Assembly (NCBI RefSeq): GCF_021390435.2
Contig: NZ_JAJVCN010000005.1
Location: 1 to 64,000, forward strand
Length of the DNA stretch: 64,000 nt
Origin: Kibdelosporangium philippinense
GTDB lineage: Bacteria > Actinomycetota > Actinomycetes > Mycobacteriales > Pseudonocardiaceae
Reading direction: 5' to 3'
Below are positions 1 through 7,719 of this stretch, one piece after another. Within the stretch, counting starts at the first letter, position 1; every line of letters begins with the position of its first letter. Under the pieces are notes generated by a model. The model did no database searches. It saw only the letters and a list, made by a program, of their open reading frames with translations, and was not told the DNA's origin. Made by a program: the position numbers and the translations under genes.

Positions 1-406
1 CCCGGCGCCCAGCCAACACCGGCGGCCGGGCTCGAACCCTGACCATCACCACACAGCAACCAACTCAAGATCAACATCCGAACCGGCACAGGCGGACACG
101 TCACCCACGTGAATGATCAAGGCTAGAGCTGAATTCGGCAACTGAGTGGTGTCATATCCCTCACCCCGGATCCCCGGTACCGGCTAAAGATGGCGCCTGA
201 ACTACCAATTTATAGGCGCACAAGCGAGTATTTGGTTGATCGAAGGTTCGACCGTCAACGCCGCTGATCAAACTGGAGCCATTGGTGATGGAAACCATAT
301 GGTTTCGAAAGAGTCTTCATTTGGTAACGCTGGCAACGCTCGTGCTCGGCTAAGCGAACACCTGAGAAATGGTTCTTGGCGGTTGGCTAGTTGCTAGGTG
401 GCGATC
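1..406. other. no recognisable complete gene; promoter region of the DUF3644 gene
   Basis: No complete gene is visible here. Two frames are open for the first 35-60 codons on the + strand (for example up to a stop near 112), so the 3' end of an upstream gene could be present, but nothing in the translation is recognisable. The section contains a perfect 16-bp palindrome at 291-306 and the ribosome site AGGTGG at 396-401 of the following gene. Confidence 0.4.
291..306. promoter_or_regulatory. perfect 16-bp palindrome, candidate operator
   Basis: GAAACCATATGGTTTC is a perfect inverted repeat about 100 bases before the DUF3644 start codon. Its size and place suit a dimeric repressor or a restriction-modification-type control protein site. 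No cognate regulator is next to it in the window, so the role is inferred. Confidence 0.35.
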
Positions 407-867
407 ATGAACTATCGAGGCTCGTATCGAAAGCTTGTAAGCAACGCGATTTCAGCCATGCTTGGTGCGATTGAGATCTACAATAAGCCCCGCTTTGCCT
501 ATCGCGATGAGGTCGTGGTGGTCTTGGTGGTAAACGCGTGGGAGTTGTTGCTCAAGGCGATAGTCTCAAAGTCAGGCCATTCTATTTATTATAGAAAGCG
601 TAGACATGAGCCGTATAAAACGCTGACCATCTCCGACGCATGCTCAAAGGCGCTGGAATGTGAGATCTGGCCTTTGGAAGTGGATGGCGTAGCGGTTGAA
701 CTTAACTTGGGCCTGCTCGTGCTATATCGCAACAATGTAGTGCATTTCTATAACGAGGGAGACTTTGGTGTAATCCTGTACTCGTTGTTGCAGACATCGA
801 TTCATAATTTCAGGGATGTCGCCAATATCGAGCGTTATTCTGGCGACTTGATCACCTCAAAATAGGA

Positions 868-932
868 CAACGACCCCAGGCAAGTAAGATCGTTTTCCTC
901 TCACAGAAGACAACTTACAGGCGGGGTCGTTG
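868..932 (+). promoter_or_regulatory. inverted repeat that pairs over the transposase start
   Basis: CAACGACCCC (868-877) pairs with GGGGTCGTTG (923-932), and GTAAG (884-888) with CTTAC (914-918). The 3' arm contains the TTG start codon (930-932) and the G-rich ribosome site just before it. RNA reading in from the interrupted host gene would fold and hide the start, a known way for IS elements to limit transposase made from outside promoters. The control role is inferred. Confidence 0.5.
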
Positions 933-1694
933 CGTTATCAGTCTACTACAGGGCTTGCTGCTGACCAGATCCAGGAGCTTGTCGCGCGCATCTGGCAGAT
1001 CATCCAATGCCATGAGAACCAAGCGTGGCCTCCGACCGTGGGACTGTATCGCGCTGTCGTGATCACTTTGGTGTACGTCCGACAGAATCTGAACCAGGCG
1101 GCCGTGGGCGATCTGTTCGGCGTCAGTCAGTCGACCGTATCGCGGATCTATCGAGGCATTCTCCCATTGATTGGGCAGGCCCTGTGCCTGCACATTCCAA
1201 ACCTCAAGGAGGCCATCCGCGGCCGGCTCGTCCTGGTCGACGGAACCGATGTCCCGACCGGCAACCGTGCTGGTCACGAAGACAACTTCTCCGGCAAGCG
1301 GCGCCGCGCGGGGCTGAACATCCAGGTCGCCGCCGATACGGAGGGAGGCCTGCTGGGAATATCCGCCCCTCTGCCTGGCTCGATGCATGACCGGAAAGCG
1401 TTCGCCGAGTGTGACTGGGAAGATCTTCTGGCCGAGACCTCAGTCATCGGTGACCCTGCCTATCAGGGCACTCACACGATTACGCCTCGCAAAAAGCCAA
1501 AGGGCGGCGAGCTCTCGGCTGGCGACAAGGTGAACAATAAATTCATCTCCTCACTTCGATCCGCCGTCGAGCGATGTATCGCGCATATCAAGAACTGGAA
1601 GATGATTGCGACCGGCTATCGAGGACGCCTTTCCGAGCTCCCCAACATCATCCGGATCATCACATCGCTCGAGTTCTATCGACTCGGCTGGTAA
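930..1694 (+). CDS. IS5-family DDE transposase
   Basis: This 254-residue transposase catalyses excision and insertion of the surrounding IS. An N-terminal helix-turn-helix (about 40-80, with the VGDLFGVSQSTVSRIYRG segment) is followed by a DDE_Tnp_4-type RNase H fold. The likely acidic triad is D104 (LVDGTD), D175 (GDPAYQG) and E215 (ERCIAHIKNWK). The start appears to be TTG 930, since no ATG or GTG lies in frame nearby; GGCGGGG precedes it. No frameshift or internal stop is present, so the enzyme looks intact. It lies inside, and in the same direction as, the interrupted DUF3644 gene. Confidence 0.9.
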   Translation: MRYQSTTGLAADQIQELVARIWQIIQCHENQAWPPTVGLYRAVVITLVYVRQNLNQAAVGDLFGVSQSTVSRIYRGILPLIGQALCLHIPNLKEAIRGRLVLVDGTDVPTGNRAGHEDNFSGKRRRAGLNIQVAADTEGGLLGISAPLPGSMHDRKAFAECDWEDLLAETSVIGDPAYQGTHTITPRKKPKGGELSAGDKVNNKFISSLRSAVERCIAHIKNWKMIATGYRGRLSELPNIIRIITSLEFYRLGW

Positions 1695-2405
1695 CCCTCA
1701 TGAATAACGCTCATCTTATTTCAGAAGGATATTTCGGACGAGATTTCATGGCGGATACTGCCGTTGGGGGTGAGGGCGCCGATCGATCCTATCAAATATC
1801 TACGCGGGGCTAGTAGTGATGGATCGGCCTCGCGGGGGCGTGCGGTGCACGACTTCTTGTTGCAACTGAAACGCGCAGAAGAGGAAGTTGCGGCTTCGGG
1901 GGCTGACGCGGATCGACTTTTGACGCTGTATTCGGTCAATCTTCAGTCGGTGAAAAAAATGAGTGCGGCGGATATTGTTGTCGGGGTTAGCGGTGACGAT
2001 GATGTAGAGGCGATCATTATTCATAAGAGAATGGATCCTAATATCACTCATCCGTTGCGGATGAAAGATGTTCTGGCAAAGGTGAAGCCGGAACTGGGTC
2101 TTACCAGTTACACATTTCAAGCTGTCACGAGGCTTCGAGGGCTGCGGGATGATGAAAGATATTGTTGGAAGGATGTGCATATGAACATCGTTCGCTGGTC
2201 TCATGATGTGGTTGCTGTCATAAATCGAATGAGTGCCGATGAGGTTGAAGAGTTCGCGCTAAAGTACACGCGGATGCAGGCGGGCTAGTCGCTGGGACGC
2301 GCTGATTTAGTTGCCAATTTTGGCTGTTCCATATGGCCGTCGATTCGAAATTCGGTAAGAGGTGACTTCAATGATCACTTACAGCTCGTCATCGAACTAG
2401 TGGAT

Positions 2406-2428
2406 TGTCCGGCTGCAATCACCGGACA
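2406..2428. terminator. 7-bp stem-loop in the 2289-2586 intergenic region
   Basis: TGTCCGG and CCGGACA (2406-2412, 2422-2428) form a hairpin with a 9-base loop after the DUF3644 gene, followed by a GGTTTTGCAACC mini-stem. It may end upstream transcription. Nothing else recognisable lies in this 298-base gap except the pseudo-palindrome at 2564. Confidence 0.35.
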
Positions 2429-2563
2429 CTGCGGTTTTGCAACCAGAGGGTTACTTGATCTTTATGTTTCTGGTGCTCTTACGATCCTTCAGAGCGCGTA
2501 ATTGACGCGTTGTGGACAAGCTGATCTCTCGCGGAGCGGGTTTCCAACACCCAACTTGACGTT

Positions 2564-2578
2564 GGCTGGCTGCTAGCC
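2564..2578. promoter_or_regulatory. imperfect 15-bp palindrome upstream of the XRE regulator, candidate autoregulatory operator
   Basis: GGCTGGCTGCTAGCC matches its reverse complement at 12 of 15 positions and lies 8 bases before the GTG start of an XRE-family regulator. TTGACG at 2556-2561 could be a -35 box, but no properly spaced -10 is evident. The short distance suggests a leaderless or near-leaderless transcript with the operator over the promoter. Confidence 0.35.
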
Positions 2579-2586
2579 TCGGGTGT

Positions 2587-3828
2587 GTGCGTGGGGCTGG
2601 TGATCCGCTGACGGTCGGGGAACGTATTGCGTTCTACCGGCGGCGTCGTGGGTTGGCGCAGTCGACGTTGGCGGGTCTTGTGGGGCGGTCTGAGGACTGG
2701 TTGAGCAAGATCGAGCGTGGTGAGCGGGACATCAACCGGTTGGATGTGCTGGTGGAGGTCGCGCGGGCACTGCGGGTGTCCCTAGGTGACCTGCTCGGTG
2801 AGCCGGTGCTCCTCGAAGACGAGCAGAAGAACGACGACGTTCCGGCCATTCGTGATGCGTTGATGACTCCGCATCGGCTGTCGAAGACGTTGTTCGGGCC
2901 GTCGATCTCGCCGGAGTATGTGGACCCGAAGCCGGTTGCGCAGTGGACTGAAGCGGCGTGGATGGATTACCAGGCCGGGCAGATCGGGCGTGTGGTCGCG
3001 GTCTTGCCCAGGTTGATCAAGACGGCGCAGCAGATGGAGTCCAACAACGTCGACGAGGCCTACAACCGGCTGGCGGCGACGGTGTCAGCGCGGATTCATC
3101 ACCTGGCGGCCACGACGTTGAGCAAGATCGGTGAAGCCGACTTGGCCTGGATCGCGGCGGAACGAGCGATGCACGCGGCGGACGCTGCTGATGATCCGTT
3201 GGTGTTGGCCTCGGCGGCACGGTCGGGCACGCATGCGTTGCTGGCGACGGGCCGGTTTGAGGATGCGCTTGAGCTGGGGGACGCGGCGGCGAAGTACCTG
3301 GAACCGAGGATGCGCGACGGTGACCCGGGCGCGCTGAGCCTCTACGGGATGTTGCACCTGCGCGCGGCGGTGGCTGCGGCGCGGCACCAAGAGCGCGCGA
3401 CGGCAAACGAGCTCCTGGGCAAGGCGGAGCAGGCTGCGAATGCACTTGGGCGAGACGCGAACTACTGGCAGACCGGGTTCGGCCCGGGCAACGTGCAGCT
3501 GCATCAGCTGTCGGCGTCGCTCGATCTGGGCGACATCTCTTACGTGGTTGACCATGGGGCGCAGGTGGACACGGATGGGCTGCCGATTGAGCGGCAGGTT
3601 ACGCACCTGATCGACTTGGCGCGGGCGTTGAGCCTGCTTGCGAAGGATGACCAGGCGCTCCAGGTGTTGCTCTCCGCGGAACAGAAATCGCCACAACTGT
3701 TGCGACACAGTGCAACCGCGCGTGAGGTCGTGCGGACCATGTACCGGCGGGCACCGGTCACGGGCGGCAAGAAGTCCTCGTTGCTGCTCGCGTTGGCGGA
3801 GCGCTGTCGTGCGGTGAGTGAGAGCTGA
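2587..3828 (+). CDS. XRE-family helix-turn-helix regulator with TPR-like C-terminus
   Basis: A 413-residue DNA-binding regulator. Residues about 9-65 form an HTH_3 domain of the Cro/CI type (TVGERIAFYRRRRGLAQSTL, then GRSEDWLSKIERGER). The remaining 300 residues are alanine- and leucine-rich helical repeats (LAWIAAERAMHAADAADDP type), like the tetratricopeptide sensor part of actinomycete XRE proteins. The start is GTG 2587 with no clear ribosome site, consistent with a leaderless message. The stop overlaps the next gene by one base, so it is coupled to the flavoprotein. In AICEs such proteins usually set the switch between maintenance and transfer; the ligand here is unknown. Confidence 0.8.
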   Translation: MRGAGDPLTVGERIAFYRRRRGLAQSTLAGLVGRSEDWLSKIERGERDINRLDVLVEVARALRVSLGDLLGEPVLLEDEQKNDDVPAIRDALMTPHRLSKTLFGPSISPEYVDPKPVAQWTEAAWMDYQAGQIGRVVAVLPRLIKTAQQMESNNVDEAYNRLAATVSARIHHLAATTLSKIGEADLAWIAAERAMHAADAADDPLVLASAARSGTHALLATGRFEDALELGDAAAKYLEPRMRDGDPGALSLYGMLHLRAAVAAARHQERATANELLGKAEQAANALGRDANYWQTGFGPGNVQLHQLSASLDLGDISYVVDHGAQVDTDGLPIERQVTHLIDLARALSLLAKDDQALQVLLSAEQKSPQLLRHSATAREVVRTMYRRAPVTGGKKSSLLLALAERCRAVSES

Positions 3829-4388
3829 TGAACGCTCCTGTAGTTGGTCTGGTCGGGAGTGCGGCCGGTGGGTTGGAAGAGATCACTTCGAAGCTGATCG
3901 AACCGGCGATTGAGCGCGGCCTGCGGGTTGCGGTGACGCTGACTCCGACGGCGTGGACCTGGCTGGACGCCATGGGCGAGGTCGACAAGATCGAGCAGCT
4001 GACCGGGCTGCCGGTGCGGCACAAACCTCGGATGCCCTGGGAAGACAGTCCACACCCGAAGATCGACTGCTACGCCGTGGTACCCGCGACGTCCAACACG
4101 GTTGCCAAGATGGCTCTCGGGCTCGCGGACAACCAAGCCCTCACGCAGGTGTGCGAAGCGATCGGGCTTGGTGAGGTTCCGGTTGTGGTGTTCCCTCGGG
4201 TCAACGCGGCGCACGCGAACCAGCCTGCCTGGGATGACCACATTGCGGCCCTGACCAGGGCGGGCGTGCGGCTGGTGATGGGTGAGGACATCTGGCCGTT
4301 GCACAAGCCACGCTCGGCCCCGGGCAAGGAACTGCCGTGGGCCGCGATTCTGGACGCCGTCGTTTCCGCTGTTCAGGCGGGTCGCTGA
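3828..4388 (+). CDS. flavoprotein of the PPC-decarboxylase-like family
   Basis: A 186-residue protein of the Flavoprotein fold (phosphopantothenoylcysteine decarboxylase/UbiX-like). It opens with a Rossmann-like VVGLVGSAAGGLEEI and has VVPATSNTVAKMALGLADN around residues 86-104, the family's FMN-binding stretch. It lacks the CoaBC synthetase half, so a role in CoA synthesis is unlikely. ATG 3828 overlaps the XRE stop by one base, giving tight translational coupling. XRE plus flavoprotein pairs recur in actinomycete genomes and elements. A redox or ligand-sensing partner of the regulator is a reasonable guess, but the substrate is unknown. Confidence 0.75.
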   Translation: MNAPVVGLVGSAAGGLEEITSKLIEPAIERGLRVAVTLTPTAWTWLDAMGEVDKIEQLTGLPVRHKPRMPWEDSPHPKIDCYAVVPATSNTVAKMALGLADNQALTQVCEAIGLGEVPVVVFPRVNAAHANQPAWDDHIAALTRAGVRLVMGEDIWPLHKPRSAPGKELPWAAILDAVVSAVQAGR

Positions 4389-4393
4389 GGGGT

Positions 4394-4415
4394 ACCCGGA
4401 CAGTTTGTCCGGGGT
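4394..4415. terminator. strong GC stem-loop after the flavoprotein gene
   Basis: ACCCGGACA, loop GTT, TGTCCGGGGT forms a 9-bp stem just after the stop codon. It can act as a terminator, or as an operator because CGGACA/TGTCCG also appears in the stem at 2406. No U-run follows, as usual in actinomycetes. Confidence 0.45.
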
Positions 4416-4486
4416 GTAGTGGCTGATCGCCGGTTTCCTTGACGAACACGCACCCGACCGGGTGCCGCCAAGGAACCGGAGGCGCC

Positions 4487-4780
4487 ATGACCTTTTTCGT
4501 CGTCGTCCAGCCGACAAAGGATGATCTCGCGCAGGTGCACGAGCCCATCCCGGGTGTGCGCCAGCTGATCGCCGGAAACGATCAGGCCGGGTTCACCATT
4601 CAGGTCCCGGCTCGTGTGGGTGGGTTGGCCGACGCCGCTCACTTCGCGCGTGCCCTGGCCAACGCTGCGGCGGATTTCGCTGCCTGGTGCGAGGAACAGA
4701 ACCGCACGCGGAGCTACGTCCCTGACTCCGGGGAAGGCTGGGCCGCTGTGCGCAGTCTGCGCCCCGATTCCCAGAGCTGA
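4487..4780 (+). CDS. small AICE protein of unknown function
   Basis: A 97-residue acidic soluble protein beginning MTFFVVVQPTKDDLAQ. I do not recognise its family. There is no signal peptide or membrane segment. ATG 4487 is chosen over an in-frame start 48 bases upstream because GGAGG sits seven bases before it. It lies between the regulator pair and the Pra-like gene and reads in the same direction, so it is probably part of the element's control or transfer operon. Its start follows about 70 bases after the stem-loop at 4394, which suggests its own promoter. Confidence 0.65.
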   Translation: MTFFVVVQPTKDDLAQVHEPIPGVRQLIAGNDQAGFTIQVPARVGGLADAAHFARALANAAADFAAWCEEQNRTRSYVPDSGEGWAAVRSLRPDSQS

Positions 4781-4791
4781 GGTTATCGATT

Positions 4792-5238
4792 ATGGCTGTG
4801 CCACAAGGAATGTCGTTCGCTATCGACCATGACGTGATGTTTCCCCAGGGTGTGTTTCTCGTCGGCGAGATCCAGCCGCTGACCGAGTACCAGTCTCAAG
4901 AGGACCGTGCGCGCAACCGTCCCGTCCGGCCCAGGATCGACGAGGCCACTGGGCTGCCATTGTTCAAGGGCACGTTCGCCGATCCGTCCGCTGAGAAGGA
5001 CCGGGACAAGTCGTTCACTGTGCTGTTCGCGGCCAAGGTTCAACCGGTCCCGCCTGCCGCTGTGCCTGGCATACCGTTCAGGCCTGTTGTGCTGGAAGGA
5101 CTTTCGGTCCAGCCACGTGCCGAGACGTCCGGGCAAGCGAAGTGGATCACGTGGACGGTCCGGGCCACGGGCATGAGGGCGGTGGATGCCGCGCCTGCGC
5201 GCGCAACGAAGTCCGCTGGCGACGCTAAGGCGGCGTGA
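4792..5238 (+). CDS. pra: Pra-like plasmid replication, integration and excision activator
   Basis: A 148-residue protein resembling the pSAM2 Pra family, which activates the rep-xis-int operon and so turns on excision and replication. Family traits visible here are the opening HDVMFPQGVFLVGEIQP type (residues about 13-29), DEATGLPLF, the lysine-rich EKDRDKSFTVLF, and the conserved QPVPPAAVPGIPFRPVVLEG segment (84-103), then WTVRATGMR near the end. ATG 4792 follows a weak AGG. It is followed after one base by the next gene, so the two are cotranscribed. The assignment rests on remembered family features. Confidence 0.65.
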   Translation: MAVPQGMSFAIDHDVMFPQGVFLVGEIQPLTEYQSQEDRARNRPVRPRIDEATGLPLFKGTFADPSAEKDRDKSFTVLFAAKVQPVPPAAVPGIPFRPVVLEGLSVQPRAETSGQAKWITWTVRATGMRAVDAAPARATKSAGDAKAA

Positions 5239-5239
5239 C

Positions 5240-5500
5240 ATGGCCACCGGGACTCAGCAGCCGGACAAGCCGCCGGGCGAAGTAGTGAGTTCGCTGCGGT
5301 CTCAGGCCTCATGGTTCACGGTCCTTGCCGACACACTCACCGGTGCCGACGAGGCAAGTGCCGCTGTGGCGAGAGAAGAAGCCGTGCGGCTGCGGTGCCA
5401 TGCGGCCGTGGTTGAGCAGCTGTCAGAGCTCTACGACGAGCTGGGTTCGCAGGCGCAGATGTGGAGCACGTTCGCCAAGGGACTTTGGGAGCGGAAATGA
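5240..5500 (+). CDS. small helical AICE protein of unknown function
   Basis: An 86-residue protein beginning MATGTQQPDKPPGEVVSSL. It is mostly helical, with a heptad-like stretch LRCHAAVVEQLSELYDELGS toward the end, and has no membrane segment. ATG 5240 is chosen because it starts one base after the Pra-like stop; a longer in-frame reading would run back through that gene. Position and coupling suggest a partner of the Pra-like protein. I do not recognise the family. Confidence 0.6.
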   Translation: MATGTQQPDKPPGEVVSSLRSQASWFTVLADTLTGADEASAAVAREEAVRLRCHAAVVEQLSELYDELGSQAQMWSTFAKGLWERK

Positions 5501-5696
5501 CGGCCTCTCCGCAACCCGTGGAGGTCGCGCGGCCTTAGCTTCCTGAATCCACATTAGACATTCGTAAAACGCACGACGGGTCGTGTGGCGATGGCGCACG
5601 TCCTGTTGCAGGACAACGATTCCCGTAGGCACAGAAGCGGACTCCTGGCTACCAACCTGTTCCGCTTCTGTGCTGCCTACCCACCTGGAGTAGACA
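5501..5696. other. non-coding region with three consecutive stem-loops; candidate clt/oriT or structured RNA
   Basis: The gap between two same-direction small genes holds three inverted repeats in a row: CACGAC/GTCGTG around 5572-5585, GTCCTG-TTG-CAGGAC at 5600-5614, and a 13-bp perfect repeat, GCACAGAAGCGGA (5629-5641) with TCCGCTTCTGTGC (5661-5673). It sits just before the translocase operon, where a cis-acting transfer locus could be expected. No coding frame is convincing. Function is inferred from structure and position only. Confidence 0.45.
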
Positions 5697-5879
5697 GTGG
5701 AAAGCGTAGAACCCACACCGGTGGTGTCCGCAAGTGGGGTCACCCGAACGCGGTGTGAGAAGTGCAAGAAGTTCGCCCGGCTGTTGCCCGGCGACACCGA
5801 ATGCTCGACGTGCTTGGGTGCGTTGGCGTTGGCGTTCGGTGACATCACCACTCCTGTGATCGAGCGGGGTGGTTGGTGA
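5697..5879 (+). CDS. small zinc-ribbon-like protein
   Basis: A 60-residue protein with two CxxC pairs, CEKC and CSTC, about 17 residues apart, a likely zinc ribbon. GTG 5697 is supported by GGAG seven bases upstream. The stop shares one base with the ATG of the FtsK/TraB-like gene, so the two are translationally coupled. Such tiny zinc proteins often precede tra genes in AICEs. A DNA- or protein-binding helper for transfer is plausible but not shown. Confidence 0.65.
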   Translation: MESVEPTPVVSASGVTRTRCEKCKKFARLLPGDTECSTCLGALALAFGDITTPVIERGGW

Positions 5880-7327
5880 TGCGTGATTCACGTTGGGTTG
5901 ATCCGGCACCCCTGGAAGTTGCTCGGCCTCGGTTGCCGTGGTGGACCATGCTTCCCGGCTGGGTCAAGCTCGTAGTCTCGCCAATTGCCTTGGCGTGGGT
6001 GTTGGTTTGGTTTGCCGCCAAGGTGATTCGGCTCTGCTGGTATTACCCGGCCTTGATGACGCTCCTCGCGGTCGCGTTGTGGCTGGACTGGTGGGCAGGC
6101 CACTACAGGACCGGTGCGCTCGTCTCTGTCGTGGTCATGGCTTTGTTCGTCTGGTGGTGGCGTTCGGTCGACTCCTACACCCGCTGGTGCCGCTGGTTGC
6201 GGACCGAGATGCGACGGCTGACGATTTATGCCTGGGACTGGCGCACTGTTATGCGTTTGTCGAACCTGACGGGGACGGCCAAGGGGCGGGAGTATCGGCC
6301 GAAGCTCAAGCGGGTGCGGTCTGAGGGTTGGCGCGACAAAGTCCGCGTCAAGATGATCAAAGGTCAGGCTCCGGAGCAGTGGGCCGAACGGGCTTCCGGT
6401 TTGGCGCATTCGTTCCATGCGAACTCGTGTCGTGTGCGGGTGGTCAAGCCGGGCCGGATCGAGCTGGACCTGATCCACTCTGATCCCCTCACACGCCCGG
6501 TCCCGCTTCCTGACCTGACGGTGTCGGCGGATTTAAAGCGGATCACCGTTGGTCGGACCGAGACGGATAAGCCGTGGCGGATTCGCCTGCTGGGTAACCA
6601 GATTCTTGTTGTCGGGGTTCAGGGCGCGGGTAAGGGTTCGTTGTTGTGGTCGGTGGTGTGGGCGCTGGCGCCGTTGATCAAAACGGGCATGGTCCGGCTG
6701 TACGGGATTGATCCCAAGGGTGGGATGGAGCTTGGGCAGTGTCCGGAGGTGTTCCACAAGGTTGTCTACGACAACGGCCCGGATGCCGTGGCCCTGTTGG
6801 AAGAACTTGCCAACGATGTGCGTCGGCGGGCCGGGAACTACCGAGGTTTGCGGCGGTTGTGGACGCGGGAGAGCGGTGAGCCGTTCACGTTGCTGATCGT
6901 GGACGAGTTGGCGGACGTGATCGCCTACCAGACGGACAAGAAACTCAAAGAACGTGCGCAGTCAGCTATCCAGACGATCACCTCACAGGGGCGGGCACCG
7001 GGGTTCGCGACGTTGGCTCTGGTGCAGGACCCGCGTAAGGAGATCGTGCCGTTCCGCAACCTGTTCACCACCCGGATCGCGATGCGGCTCGACGAGCCGA
7101 CGCAGGTTGACATGGTGCTCGGTGACGGTGTTCGCGAACGTGGCGCGGAAGCTCACGAGATTTCCGAGCTGACTCCGGGTGTGGCGTGGGCCAAGGAGGA
7201 CGGCAAACGCGAACCGGTGCGGGCACGGGCGTTCTACGCGACCGATGACGACTTGTGGGATCTGCGCGCCTACGTCAATGGTTGGTCGTTTGAGGTGCTG
7301 CCGTTCGCGGGTGGTGAGGCGGCATGA
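5879..7327 (+). CDS. FtsK/SpoIIIE-type DNA translocase, TraB/TraSA-like
   Basis: A 482-residue membrane-anchored ATPase that in AICEs moves double-stranded DNA from mycelium to mycelium. Two or three membrane segments lie in the first 100 residues (LVVSPIALAWVLVWFAAKV, then YPALMTLLAVALWL and GALVSVVVMALFVWWW). The ATPase has a Walker A GVQGAGKGS near 248 and Walker B LLIVDEL near 340, with the FtsK feature RLYGIDPKGGMELGQ between. The length matches TraSA-type proteins. ATG 5879 is preferred over TTG 5873 and GTG 5876 because it couples to the upstream stop. The downstream gene overlaps by four bases (ATGA). No spread (Spd) genes are seen next to it. Confidence 0.85.
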   Translation: MRDSRWVDPAPLEVARPRLPWWTMLPGWVKLVVSPIALAWVLVWFAAKVIRLCWYYPALMTLLAVALWLDWWAGHYRTGALVSVVVMALFVWWWRSVDSYTRWCRWLRTEMRRLTIYAWDWRTVMRLSNLTGTAKGREYRPKLKRVRSEGWRDKVRVKMIKGQAPEQWAERASGLAHSFHANSCRVRVVKPGRIELDLIHSDPLTRPVPLPDLTVSADLKRITVGRTETDKPWRIRLLGNQILVVGVQGAGKGSLLWSVVWALAPLIKTGMVRLYGIDPKGGMELGQCPEVFHKVVYDNGPDAVALLEELANDVRRRAGNYRGLRRLWTRESGEPFTLLIVDELADVIAYQTDKKLKERAQSAIQTITSQGRAPGFATLALVQDPRKEIVPFRNLFTTRIAMRLDEPTQVDMVLGDGVRERGAEAHEISELTPGVAWAKEDGKREPVRARAFYATDDDLWDLRAYVNGWSFEVLPFAGGEAA

Positions 7328-7719
7328 ACACCACGCACGTATTGACCTCGGTGGCCGAACACCTCGGCGGGTTCGAGCTCAACGAACCAGTGCAAGTGAC
7401 CGTCCAGGCCTTGCGGTGCGGGCCGAGTGCGACAGTGCAGCTGCCGGGCCGGTCACTGCCTGAGTTGGCGGCGGAACTCCTCGCGTGGGCGGACACGTTG
7501 GACAACGTCACTGCGACGGTATGGCGGCCTCATTGGCCCGATGACGAGCAACTTCACCTGGAAATCCGCGGTGACCTCACCGACAACACCACGGTCAAAG
7601 TCTTCGGCGGCCTGTTTAACGGTCCTGATGTTCCTGGCCTCGGGTACGGCCGCCGGATCGAGTTGTCCTGGTCGCGGTTGCGGTCGTGGGCTGCGCTGCT
7701 TGAGGGGGTGGCGGCGTGA
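7324..7719 (+). CDS. AICE protein of unknown function
   Basis: A 131-residue soluble protein beginning MNTTHVLTSVAEHLGGFEL. I do not recognise it. It has no membrane segment or cysteine motif. It is tightly packed, sharing ATGA with the translocase stop and overlapping the initiator gene start by four bases (GTGA). That places it in the same tra-rep-xis-int message. In AICEs, small proteins between tra and rep genes are common and mostly uncharacterised. Confidence 0.65.
   Translation: MNTTHVLTSVAEHLGGFELNEPVQVTVQALRCGPSATVQLPGRSLPELAAELLAWADTLDNVTATVWRPHWPDDEQLHLEIRGDLTDNTTVKVFGGLFNGPDVPGLGYGRRIELSWSRLRSWAALLEGVAA

Larger units (their letters stand above)
830..1712 (+). mobile_element. IS5-family insertion sequence (ISL2-like), 883 bp, complete
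   Basis: The ends carry an 11-bp perfect inverted repeat, GAGCGTTATTC at 830-840 and its complement at 1702-1712. The flanking triplets 827-829 and 1713-1715 are both ATC, a 3-bp target duplication. One transposase gene fills the element. Size, ends and duplication length suit the ISL2 group of IS5. The perfect repeats and intact gene suggest a recent insertion. Confidence 0.85.
407..2288 (+). pseudogene. DUF3644-family protein, HEPN-like, split by an IS element
   Basis: The 5' part (407-829, 141 codons) resembles DUF3644 proteins: the FAYRDEVVVVLVVNAWELLLKA segment type near residues 30-51 and an R-N-x3-H motif, RNNVVH, at 108-113. The R-x4-6-H pattern is the catalytic signature of HEPN ribonucleases common in abortive-infection and toxin systems; equating the two here is inference. 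The frame runs into an IS at 830. After the IS and one copy of its 3-bp target duplication, the same frame resumes at 1716 and stays open to 2288. The joined product would be about 331 residues. ATG 407 is preferred because AGGTGG precedes it. As it stands, only a 153-residue truncated product with 12 IS-encoded residues can be made. Confidence 0.75.

Noticed and set aside
1..60. GGGCTCGAACCC looks like a tRNA T-arm and could mark a left attachment site
   Set aside because: No acceptor or anticodon arm surrounds it and it does not match the tRNA-Gly 3' end at 10746-10790.
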